A stretch of DNA of 12,782 nt, taken from positions 1 to 12,782 of the forward strand of contig CANGZO010000041.1 of assembly GCA_947458305.1 (NCBI GenBank), written 5' to 3'. The notes beneath the pieces are model-generated. The model was not told the DNA's origin. It made no database searches and worked only from the letters and a program-made list of their open reading frames with translations. The position numbers were made by a program, and so were the translations under genes. The stretch's first letter is position 1; each line of letters begins with the position of its first letter. This document shows, piece after piece, positions 6,706-12,782 of the stretch. This stretch comes from Comamonadaceae bacterium. GTDB lineage: Bacteria; Pseudomonadota; Gammaproteobacteria; Burkholderiales; Burkholderiaceae_C.

Positions 6706-6759
6706 GTCTTGTATAAGACATAAGATAAATTAAATGTCTTATATAAGAGTTAAGATGAA
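6706..6759 (+). promoter_or_regulatory. Tandem palindromic operators upstream of aceA
   Basis: A 24-bp element appears twice, at 6706-6729 and 6736-6759, exactly 30 bp apart, with 20 of 24 positions identical. Each copy has a palindrome (GTCTTGTATAAGAC, one mismatched pair; TCTTATATAAGA, perfect) followed by TAAGAT. The period is close to three helical turns, so two regulator dimers would sit on nearly the same face. Single half-sites GTCTT or AAGAC recur at 6669, 6778 and 6793. The TATAAG and TAAGAT hexamers could also act as -10 boxes, so bound protein would probably repress or control initiation. Such palindromes suit GntR- or similar dimeric regulators, but I cannot name the protein. Confidence 0.65.
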
Positions 6760-6773
6760 GGCATCGACACCGC

Positions 6774-6796
6774 AGACAAGACTGCACCAGTCGTCT
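6774..6796 (+). other. Small hairpin in the aceA leader
   Basis: AGAC(6774-6777)-AA-GACT(6780-6783), loop GCACC, AGTC(6789-6792)-GTCT(6793-6796): eight base pairs with a two-base bulge. It may be an RNA leader structure, or an everted AAGAC/GTCTT pair for the same regulator that binds upstream. It ends 17 nt before the ribosome site. Confidence 0.35.
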
Positions 6797-6824
6797 TATT
6801 TCAACTTGACCACAGGAGTTTTTT

Positions 6825-8156
6825 ATGTCTTCAAACAACACACAAGCCATGAGCCGTGAACAGCAAATTGCTGCACTGGAAAAAGACTGGGCGACCAACC
6901 CCCGTTGGAAAGGCGTCAAGCGTGGCTACACCGCCGCTGACGTCGTGCGCCTGCGCGGCAGCATGCCCATCGAGCACACCTTGGCCAAGCGCGGCGCAGA
7001 AAAGCTCTGGGAAAAAGTCAATGGCGGTGCCAAGAAAGGCTATGTCAACGCATTTGGCGCGATCTCTGCAGGTCAAGCCATGCAACAAGCCAAAGCCGGC
7101 CTGGAAGCCGTTTACCTGTCGGGCTGGCAAGTCGCCGCTGACGGCAACACATCCGAGACCATGTACCCCGACCAGTCGCTCTACGCCTACGACTCGGTGC
7201 CCACCATGGTTCGCCGCATCAACAACACCTTCAAGCGTGCCGACGAAATTCAATGGGGCCGTGGCATCAACCCCGGCGACAAAGAATTCATCGACTACTT
7301 CTTGCCCATCGTGGCCGATGCTGAAGCCGGTTTCGGTGGCGTCTTGAACGCTTTCGAACTGATGAAGAACATGATTGCATCCGGCGCTGCGGGCGTGCAC
7401 TTCGAAGACCAATTGGCTGCCGTCAAGAAATGCGGTCACATGGGAGGCAAAGTCTTGGTGCCAACCCAAGAAGCTTGCGAAAAGTTGATCTCTGCACGTT
7501 TCGCTGCTGACGTCATGGGCGTGTCCACCATTGTGTTGGCTCGCACCGACGCAGAAGCTGCCAACTTGATCACTTCTGACCACGACGCCAACGACAAGCC
7601 TTTCTTGACCGGCGAGCGCACACAAGAAGGTTTCTACCGTGTCAAAAACGGTTTGGAACAAGCCATCAGCCGTGGCGTAGCTTACGCCCCTTACGCTGAC
7701 TTGGTGTGGTGCGAGACTGGCGTGCCTGACATCGGTTTTGCACGTGAATTCGCTCAAGCTGTGCACGCCGCTTGCCCAGGCAAGCTTCTGTCGTACAACT
7801 GCTCGCCCTCGTTCAACTGGAAGAAAAACCTCAACGACAGCCAGATCGCTTCTTTCCAAGAAGACCTGTCTGCATTGGGCTACAAGTACCAGTTCATCAC
7901 CTTGGCAGGTATCCACATCAACTGGTACAACACCTTCCAGTTCGCCAACGCCTACGCCAACGGCGAAGGCATGAAGCACTATGTCAACATGGTGCAAGAG
8001 CCTGAATTCGCAGCACGCGACAAGGGTTACACCTTTGTGTCGCACCAGCAAGAAGTCGGCGCAGGCTACTTCGACGATGTGACCACCGTGATCCAGGGCG
8101 GCTCGTCCTCCGTCAAGGCCCTGACCGGCTCGACCGAAGAAGAGCAGTTCCACTGA
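6825..8156 (+). CDS. aceA: Isocitrate lyase
   Basis: Cleaves isocitrate to glyoxylate and succinate, the first step of the glyoxylate shunt, allowing growth on acetate, fatty acids or other C2 sources. The 443-aa product belongs to the short bacterial class (E. coli AceA is 434 aa). Marks: the signature KKCGHMGGK with catalytic Cys203; GWQVAAD and MYPDQSLY in the N-terminal half; DAEAGFGG for the Mg site; the substrate loop YNCSPSFNWKK; and a WYNTFQFANAYANGEGMKHYV segment near the C-terminus. AGGAG at 6814-6818 with a 6-nt spacer fixes the ATG. Codons look more C-ending and uniform than in neighbouring genes, as in highly expressed genes (judged by eye). The gene sits behind tandem operators and faces icd across one terminator. 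Malate synthase is not in the window. Confidence 0.98.
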   Translation: MSSNNTQAMSREQQIAALEKDWATNPRWKGVKRGYTAADVVRLRGSMPIEHTLAKRGAEKLWEKVNGGAKKGYVNAFGAISAGQAMQQAKAGLEAVYLSGWQVAADGNTSETMYPDQSLYAYDSVPTMVRRINNTFKRADEIQWGRGINPGDKEFIDYFLPIVADAEAGFGGVLNAFELMKNMIASGAAGVHFEDQLAAVKKCGHMGGKVLVPTQEACEKLISARFAADVMGVSTIVLARTDAEAANLITSDHDANDKPFLTGERTQEGFYRVKNGLEQAISRGVAYAPYADLVWCETGVPDIGFAREFAQAVHAACPGKLLSYNCSPSFNWKKNLNDSQIASFQEDLSALGYKYQFITLAGIHINWYNTFQFANAYANGEGMKHYVNMVQEPEFAARDKGYTFVSHQQEVGAGYFDDVTTVIQGGSSSVKALTGSTEEEQFH

Positions 8157-8197
8157 TCGGCTTGCGGCCTCCTTTCGGGCGGCCTTGGCAACGCTCA

Positions 8198-8227
8198 CAA
8201 AAAAGCCACCTTGCGGTGGCTTTTTTG
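8198..8227. terminator. Bidirectional intrinsic terminator between aceA and icd
   Basis: GCCACC (8205-8210), loop TTGC, GGTGGC (8215-8220), flanked by A6 (8199-8204) and T6 (8221-8226); with C8198/G8227 the arms are 13 bp and perfect. It serves aceA on the plus strand and, 39 bp beyond its stop, icd on the minus strand. Confidence 0.95.
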
Positions 8228-8266
8228 CGTCCGGCGCCCAAGCAGACTTGAGCGCGGTGGGTGGCC

Positions 8267-10504
8267 TTAAATGGTCTTGAGTGCTTCGTTGAAAGTTTTG
8301 CTCGGGCACATGATGGCTTGCAACTTCTCTGGTGAGGGGAAGTAGTAACCACCGATGTCCACAGGCTTGCCTTGCACGGCTTGAAACTCGCCAACAATGG
8401 CTTTTTCTTGGGCCGTGAGGGTTTTGGCCAGAGAATCAAACTGTTTGGCCAATTCGGCGTCTTCGGTTTGAGCGGCCAGCTCTTGTGCCCAGTACATGGC
8501 CAAATAAAACTGACTGCCGCGGTTGTCGAGTTGACCCGTTTTGGGCGAGGGGTTCTTGTTGTTGTCCAAGAGCTTGCCCGTGGCTGCATCCAAGGTTTTT
8601 GCCAAAACGCCAGCCTTTTTGTTGCCGGTCTTCAGGCCCAGGTCTTCCAGAGACACGGCCAGGGCCAAAAACTCGCCCAGCGAGTCCCAGCGCAAGTGGT
8701 TTTCCTCTACCAGTTGTTGCACATGCTTGGGGGCCGAGCCGCCCGCTCCAGTTTCGTACATGCCGCCGCCAGCCATCAAAGGCACGATGGACAGCATCTT
8801 TGCCGAGGTGCCCAACTCCATGATCGGGAAAAGGTCGGTCAGATAGTCACGCAAAATGTTGCCGGTGGCGCTGATGGTGTCGAAGCCACGCACCACTCGC
8901 TCCAGTGTGTAACGCATCGCACGAACTTGGCTCATGATCTGGATTTCCAAACCGGCTGTGTTGTGCTCGTGCAGGTACATCTTCACTTTGGTGATGAGCT
9001 GGGCTTCGTGAGGGCGGTACTGGTCGAGCCAGAACACCACGGGCATGCCAGAGTTGCGTGCACGGGTCACGGCCAACTTGACCCAGTCGCGGATCGCTGC
9101 GTCTTTCACCTGGCACATGCGCCAGATGTCGCCTTCTTCAACATTCTGGCTCAGCAGCACTTCACCGGTGTTGATGTCGGTGATGTTGGCCACGCCGTCT
9201 TCCGCAATTTCAAATGTCTTGTCGTGCGAACCGTATTCCTCGGCCTGTTGGGCCATCAGACCGACGTTGGGCACGGTTCCCATGGTCTTGGGGTCAAACG
9301 CGCCGTGCCACTTGCAGAAGTTGATCATCTCTTGGTAGATGCGGGCGAATGTGGATTCGGGCATCACGGCCTTGACGTCTTTCAAGCGGCCATCAGCACC
9401 CCACATCTTGCCGCCGTTGCGGATCATGGCGGGCATGGAGGCATCCACAATCACGTCGTTGGGCGAGTGGAAGTTGGTGATGCCTTTGGCCGAGTCCACC
9501 ATGGCCAGCTCAGGTCGGCCTTCGTGGCAAGCGTGAAGGTCACGTTTGATTTCTTCTTGTTTAGATTGGGGCAAGGTGGCAATCTTGGCGTACAGGTCTG
9601 CCATGCCGTTGTTGACGTTGACGCCCAGCTCTTTGAACAAAGCGCCGTGTTTGGCAAATGCGTCTTTGTAAAAAATCCTGACACAGTGACCGAACACGAT
9701 GGGGTGCGAGACCTTCATCATGGTGGCCTTGACGTGCAACGAGAACATCACGCCGGTTGTGTGAGCGTCTTCGATTTCTTTTTCGTAGAACTCTAGCAAG
9801 GCTTTCTTGCTCATGAACATGCTGTCGATGACCTCACGGTCAAGCAAAGACACCTTGTTTTTGAGCGTGATGGTTTTGCCGCTCTTGGTGATCAGCTCCA
9901 TCTTCACATCACGGGGGCGGTCCAAGGTCATGGATTTCTCGCCGTGGTAGAAGTCGCCCGCGTGCATGTGCGAGACATGCGAGCGAGACGCTTGGCTCCA
10001 ATCGGCCATGCTGTGGGGGTTCTTGCGTGCAAATTCTTTGACGGCTTTGGGTGCGCGTCGGTCCGAGTTGCCTTCGCGCAGCACAGGGTTGACGGCCGAG
10101 CCAATGCATTTGGAATAACGGGCTTTGATCGCTTTTTCTTCGTCGTTCTTGGGGGCGTCTGGGTAGTCTGGCAGGGCGTAGCCCTTGCCTTGCAATTCCT
10201 TGATCGCAGCGGTCAATTGACCCACCGATGCGCTGATATTGGGCAGTTTGATGATGTTGGCTTTTGGGTTGAGCGTGAGCTTGCCCAGTTCGGCCAAATT
10301 GTTGGGCATGCTTTGTTCTGCAGGCAACAAGTCGGAAAATTCACCCAAGATGCGAGCGGCCACGGAGATGTCGCTGGTTTCGACCTCGATGCCTGCTGGT
10401 TTGGTGTAGGCCCTGATCACAGGCAAAAAAGCCGCCGTAGCCAGCAATGGGGCTTCGTCGGTCATGGTGTAAATGATCTTGCTGGGTGCGGAAGGCGTTG
10501 TCAT
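8267..10504 (-). CDS. icd: NADP-dependent isocitrate dehydrogenase, monomeric type (IDH-II)
   Basis: Oxidatively decarboxylates isocitrate to 2-oxoglutarate with NADP in the TCA cycle. The 745-aa length and sequence are those of the large monomeric class (Azotobacter vinelandii enzyme, 741 aa), not the 45-kDa dimer of E. coli. By position against that enzyme, the likely active-site residues are Ser136, Arg149 (in GNSDRR), Lys259 (LHVKATMMKVSHP), Asp354 (VIVDASMPAM), Tyr424 (AEEYGSHDK), and the metal-binding Asp553/Asp557 in GNILRDYLTDLFP. Lys593-His594 and Arg605 match residues that select NADP in this class. The ATG at 10502-10504 has a poor Shine-Dalgarno but gives the usual N-terminus KIIYTMTDEAP. 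It converges with aceA, its competitor for isocitrate, and diverges from thrS. Confidence 0.97.
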   Translation of the reverse strand: MTTPSAPSKIIYTMTDEAPLLATAAFLPVIRAYTKPAGIEVETSDISVAARILGEFSDLLPAEQSMPNNLAELGKLTLNPKANIIKLPNISASVGQLTAAIKELQGKGYALPDYPDAPKNDEEKAIKARYSKCIGSAVNPVLREGNSDRRAPKAVKEFARKNPHSMADWSQASRSHVSHMHAGDFYHGEKSMTLDRPRDVKMELITKSGKTITLKNKVSLLDREVIDSMFMSKKALLEFYEKEIEDAHTTGVMFSLHVKATMMKVSHPIVFGHCVRIFYKDAFAKHGALFKELGVNVNNGMADLYAKIATLPQSKQEEIKRDLHACHEGRPELAMVDSAKGITNFHSPNDVIVDASMPAMIRNGGKMWGADGRLKDVKAVMPESTFARIYQEMINFCKWHGAFDPKTMGTVPNVGLMAQQAEEYGSHDKTFEIAEDGVANITDINTGEVLLSQNVEEGDIWRMCQVKDAAIRDWVKLAVTRARNSGMPVVFWLDQYRPHEAQLITKVKMYLHEHNTAGLEIQIMSQVRAMRYTLERVVRGFDTISATGNILRDYLTDLFPIMELGTSAKMLSIVPLMAGGGMYETGAGGSAPKHVQQLVEENHLRWDSLGEFLALAVSLEDLGLKTGNKKAGVLAKTLDAATGKLLDNNKNPSPKTGQLDNRGSQFYLAMYWAQELAAQTEDAELAKQFDSLAKTLTAQEKAIVGEFQAVQGKPVDIGGYYFPSPEKLQAIMCPSKTFNEALKTI

Positions 10505-10535
10505 CGTGGTGCTTTTTACAGGATGAAAAGAAAGA

Positions 10536-10547
10536 CCATCATCTTAA
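10536..10547 (-). promoter_or_regulatory. Candidate -10 region of icd resembling one upstream of aceA
   Basis: On the minus strand this reads TTAAGATGATGG; aceA has TTAAGATGAAGG at 6750-6761. Both contain TAAGAT, a 4/6 match to the -10 consensus. For icd the implied leader is about 30 nt. No good -35 is seen at 17 bp, so an activator would be needed if this is the promoter. Confidence 0.3.
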
Positions 10548-10684
10548 ACCAACCATGCCCACAATTGACTGACATCGCGAACTTTCCAAGGTCAATCCAG
10601 CAATGCGCGAAATTGAATCAGTCGGAAAGAAGCAGCTGGACAGGGCGGTGGATAAATGTGTGAAAATCAAGAGTTCATTTTTCA

Positions 10685-10690
10685 TCTAAT
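10685..10690 (+). promoter_or_regulatory. Candidate -10 box of thrS
   Basis: TCTAAT matches five of six bases of TATAAT and would start transcription about 30 nt before the thrS ATG. The only -35-like hexamer, GTGAAA (10660-10665), is 19 nt away, longer than ideal. No tRNA-like leader or T-box was recognised in the 222-bp gap 10505-10726. Confidence 0.3.
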
Positions 10691-10726
10691 AGGTGCGGTT
10701 TCTCTCGCGCTGCTGAATTGATTTCC

Positions 10727-12646
10727 ATGCTTCAAATTACGCTTCCAGACGGTTCGGTGCGAGAGTTTTCAGGTCCGGTGACCGTTGCAGACGTGGCGGC
10801 TTCTATTGGTGCTGGCTTGGCCAAGGCCGCTTTGGGCGGCAAAGTGGATGGTCAGATGGTCGACACCAGTTTTCCCATCTTGTCCAGTTCAAAGTTGTCC
10901 ATCATTACCGCCAAGGACCCTGAAGGCCTGGATCTCATTCGACATTCAACGGCGCATTTGTTGGCCTACGCCGTCAAGAGCTTGTTCCCCGAAGCCCAAG
11001 TCACCATCGGTCCGGTGATTGACAACGGGTTTTATTACGATTTTTCCTACACGCGTCCCTTCACCCCTGAGGATCTGGTCGCCATTGAAAAGAAGATGAC
11101 CGAGCTGGCAGCCAAGGATGAGCCTGTGGTTCGACGGGTTCTACCGCGCGATGACGCCGTGAGTTATTTCAATGGTCTGGGAGAGCATTACAAAGCTGAA
11201 ATCATTGCTTCGATACCTGCCGCAGAGCAGGTCTCTCTCTACCGTGAAGGTGATTTTGAAGACCTTTGCCGAGGGCCTCACGTTCCCAGTACCGGAAAGC
11301 TCAAGCATTTCAAGCTGATGAAAGTGGCGGGTGCCTACTGGCGCGGTGACAGCAAGAATGAGATGTTGCAGCGGGTGTACGGTACGGCCTGGGCGAGCAA
11401 GGAAGATCTACAGCAGTACCTGACCCGCTTGGAAGAGGCCGAAAAGCGCGACCATCGCAAATTGGGTCGCGAACTCGACCTCTTTCACATTGATGAGCAT
11501 GCGCCCGGCTTGGTTTTCTGGCACCCTAAGGGCTGGACCGTCTGGCAAACCATCGAGCAGTACATGCGACAGGTGTACCGCGACAACGGCTACCAAGAAG
11601 TCAAAGGCCCACAGATCATCGACAAGAGCTTGTGGGAAAAAACCGGTCACTGGGACAAGTACCGGGACAACATGTTCACCACCGAGTCGGAAAAGCGCGA
11701 TTACGCCTTGAAGCCGATGAATTGTCCGGGTCACATCCTGATCTTCAAGCAAGGCATCAAGAGTTACCGCGACCTGCCACTGCGCTACGGTGAGTTTGGT
11801 CAGTGCCACCGCAATGAGCCATCAGGCGGCTTGCACGGCATCATGCGTGTGCGTGGCTTCACGCAGGACGATGGTCACATTTTTTGCACCGAAGACCAGA
11901 TCCTGCCCGAGTGCGACACCTTCACCAAGGTGCTCAAGAAGGTCTATGCCGATTTTGGCTTTACCGACATTCTTTACAAGGTGTCTACACGCCCAGCGGC
12001 TCGTATTGGCTCTGACGAACTGTGGGATAAAGCTGAAAAAGCCTTGATGGACAGTTTGCGAGGCTCGGGATGCGAATTCGTTATTTCCGAAGGTGACGGT
12101 GCTTTTTACGGGCCCAAGATTGAATACACCCTGAAAGATGCCATTGGCCGTGAGTGGCAGTGCGGCACGATCCAGGTGGACTTCAACCTCTCCGAGCGTC
12201 TGGATGCCGAATACACCGCCGAAGACGGCAGCCGTCAGCGTCCAGTGATTTTGCACCGCGCCATCGTGGGCAGCATGGAGCGATTCATCGGTATTTTGGT
12301 CGAGCAGCATGCAGGCGCCTTGCCCACTTGGTTGGCGCCAGTGCAGATTTCAGTGCTCAATATCACCGATGCACAGGCCGATTACTGTCGTGAAATCGCT
12401 GCAAAACTGCAAAAATCAGTGTCAAATCAAGGCCTTAGGGTTGATTTGGACCTGCGTAACGAGAAAATCACGTATAAAATACGAGAGCATTCGTTGCAAA
12501 AGTTGCCTTATATCCTTGTCGCTGGCGACAAAGAAAAGGCAGCAGGTACCGTCGCAGTGCGCGCCCGAGGCAACAAAGACCTCGGTGTGATGTCGATCGA
12601 TGCGTTCATAGAACTCATTGCTGCCGACATCGCTTCTAAAGCCTGA
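10727..12646 (+). CDS. thrS: Threonyl-tRNA synthetase
   Basis: Class II aminoacyl-tRNA synthetase that charges tRNA-Thr and edits mischarged Ser-tRNA-Thr. The 639-aa protein (E. coli 642) has, in order: a TGS domain (1-60); the editing domain with HSTAH (His73, His77) and CRGPH; the catalytic core with motif 2 around CHRNEPSGGLHGIMRVRGF; zinc ligands Cys333, His384 and His510 (E. coli 334, 385, 511); and a C-terminal anticodon-binding domain from about 540 (VQISVLNITDAQ, LDLRNEKITYKIREH). The ATG at 10727 puts His73/77 at exactly the E. coli numbers; an in-frame TTG at 10718 would add three residues and is less likely. The Shine-Dalgarno is weak. It is followed after 86 bp by infC, the standard order of the thrS-infC-rpmI-rplT operon. 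Divergent from icd. Confidence 0.98.
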   Translation: MLQITLPDGSVREFSGPVTVADVAASIGAGLAKAALGGKVDGQMVDTSFPILSSSKLSIITAKDPEGLDLIRHSTAHLLAYAVKSLFPEAQVTIGPVIDNGFYYDFSYTRPFTPEDLVAIEKKMTELAAKDEPVVRRVLPRDDAVSYFNGLGEHYKAEIIASIPAAEQVSLYREGDFEDLCRGPHVPSTGKLKHFKLMKVAGAYWRGDSKNEMLQRVYGTAWASKEDLQQYLTRLEEAEKRDHRKLGRELDLFHIDEHAPGLVFWHPKGWTVWQTIEQYMRQVYRDNGYQEVKGPQIIDKSLWEKTGHWDKYRDNMFTTESEKRDYALKPMNCPGHILIFKQGIKSYRDLPLRYGEFGQCHRNEPSGGLHGIMRVRGFTQDDGHIFCTEDQILPECDTFTKVLKKVYADFGFTDILYKVSTRPAARIGSDELWDKAEKALMDSLRGSGCEFVISEGDGAFYGPKIEYTLKDAIGREWQCGTIQVDFNLSERLDAEYTAEDGSRQRPVILHRAIVGSMERFIGILVEQHAGALPTWLAPVQISVLNITDAQADYCREIAAKLQKSVSNQGLRVDLDLRNEKITYKIREHSLQKLPYILVAGDKEKAAGTVAVRARGNKDLGVMSIDAFIELIAADIASKA

Positions 12647-12732
12647 AGGTGAGTTTCGCCACAAGCTTTGGCCCGTGGGCACAAAGATGGATAGGCTGCT
12701 TTTCGCAGTTTTGTTCCGTAAAGGATTGAGTC

Positions 12733-12782
12733 ATCGCTACCGAATTTCGTGATCGTCGCCAACGCGAAGAACGTAAACACCG
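12733..12782 (+). CDS. infC: Translation initiation factor IF-3, N-terminal fragment (runs off window)
   Basis: Only the first 16-17 codons are present, reading ATEFRDRRQREERKH after the start codon, a basic N-terminal extension I recall from Comamonadaceae IF-3. The position directly after thrS supports this. The start appears to be ATC (12733-12735): an in-frame TGA lies at 12727-12729, so no ATG, GTG or TTG start is possible upstream, and AAAGGA (12719-12724) has an 8-nt spacer to the ATC. E. coli infC uses AUU, and IF-3 represses its own message by rejecting such starts; the same autoregulation is inferred here. The body of the protein is outside the window, so the assignment rests on a short peptide plus synteny. 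Confidence 0.85.
   Translation, partial: MATEFRDRRQREERKH

Larger units (their letters stand above)
6324..6824. other. 500-bp AT-rich divergent regulatory region, no gene seen
   Basis: Gap between the divergent SWIB gene and aceA. It is strikingly AT-rich compared with the coding sequence around it, particularly 6420-6480 and 6565-6760, with T-runs such as that near 6469-6478. I see no credible protein-coding frame and no terminator-bounded small RNA. It holds a candidate SWIB promoter (6388-6416), two direct repeats TTCTTAATG (6632-6660), tandem palindromic operators (6706-6759) and the aceA leader with a small hairpin and ribosome site. The segment 6480-6560 is less AT-rich, and I can assign nothing to it. 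Confidence 0.8.

Noticed and set aside
6831..8309. 492-codon minus-strand frame opposite aceA
   Set aside because: A shadow of the strongly biased aceA codons; it also runs through the terminator at 8198-8227.
8372..9796. 474-codon plus-strand frame opposite icd
   Set aside because: His/Val/Gly-rich composition typical of a codon complement; icd on the other strand is unambiguous.
12694..12713. Hairpin CTGC-TTTTC-GCAG followed by TTTTGTT between thrS and infC
   Set aside because: Only four Watson-Crick pairs (plus possible G-U); too weak to call an attenuator or terminator, especially inside a conserved operon.
1..12782. Search for a hidden novel system (mobile element, defence locus, retron, CRISPR, biosynthetic cluster)
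   Set aside because: Nearly every kilobase is explained by recognisable core genes on consistent strands; no integrase, reverse transcriptase, repeat-spacer array or phage gene was seen.

Overview
The window looks like an ordinary, gene-dense stretch of a betaproteobacterial chromosome, most probably Burkholderiales, family Comamonadaceae (a Limnohabitans/Rhodoferax-like organism; genus not resolvable). This rests on the protein sequences, on the order moaD-moaE / clpB and thrS-infC, on a SWIB-domain protein with a lysine/alanine tail, and on a monomeric NADP isocitrate dehydrogenase. No insertion sequence, phage gene, CRISPR array, tRNA, rRNA, toxin-antitoxin pair or defence gene is visible.

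Layout. 1-742 (+): the two subunits of molybdopterin synthase, moaD (first codon cut off by the window edge) and moaE, translationally coupled. 732-800: two adjacent hairpins between converging genes. 803-1354 (-): an unrecognised protein of 183 aa. 1441-4038 (+): clpB, with a heat-shock type promoter in the divergent gap. 4120-5820 (+): a thiamine-diphosphate enzyme related to acetolactate synthase but of unknown substrate. 5870-5905: a perfectly symmetrical bidirectional terminator. 5919-6323 (-): a histone-H1-like/SWIB protein. 6324-6824: a 500-bp AT-rich regulatory region. 6825-8156 (+): aceA, isocitrate lyase. 8198-8227: a second bidirectional terminator. 8267-10504 (-): icd, monomeric isocitrate dehydrogenase. 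10727-12646 (+): thrS. 12733-end (+): the first codons of infC, which must use a non-standard start codon.

How the genes relate. aceA and icd encode the two enzymes that compete for isocitrate (glyoxylate shunt versus oxidative TCA cycle); they face each other across one shared terminator. The aceA promoter region carries two copies of a palindromic element at an exact 30-bp period, the best candidate here for a specific regulatory circuit. thrS and infC begin the usual translation operon (thrS-infC-rpmI-rplT). moaDE, clpB and the TPP enzyme look functionally independent.

I found no evidence for a new multi-gene system. The points worth a second look are regulatory (the aceA operators, the nested hairpins after moaE, the infC start, a possibly leaderless TPP gene) and two genes of uncertain role (803-1354 and 4120-5820).
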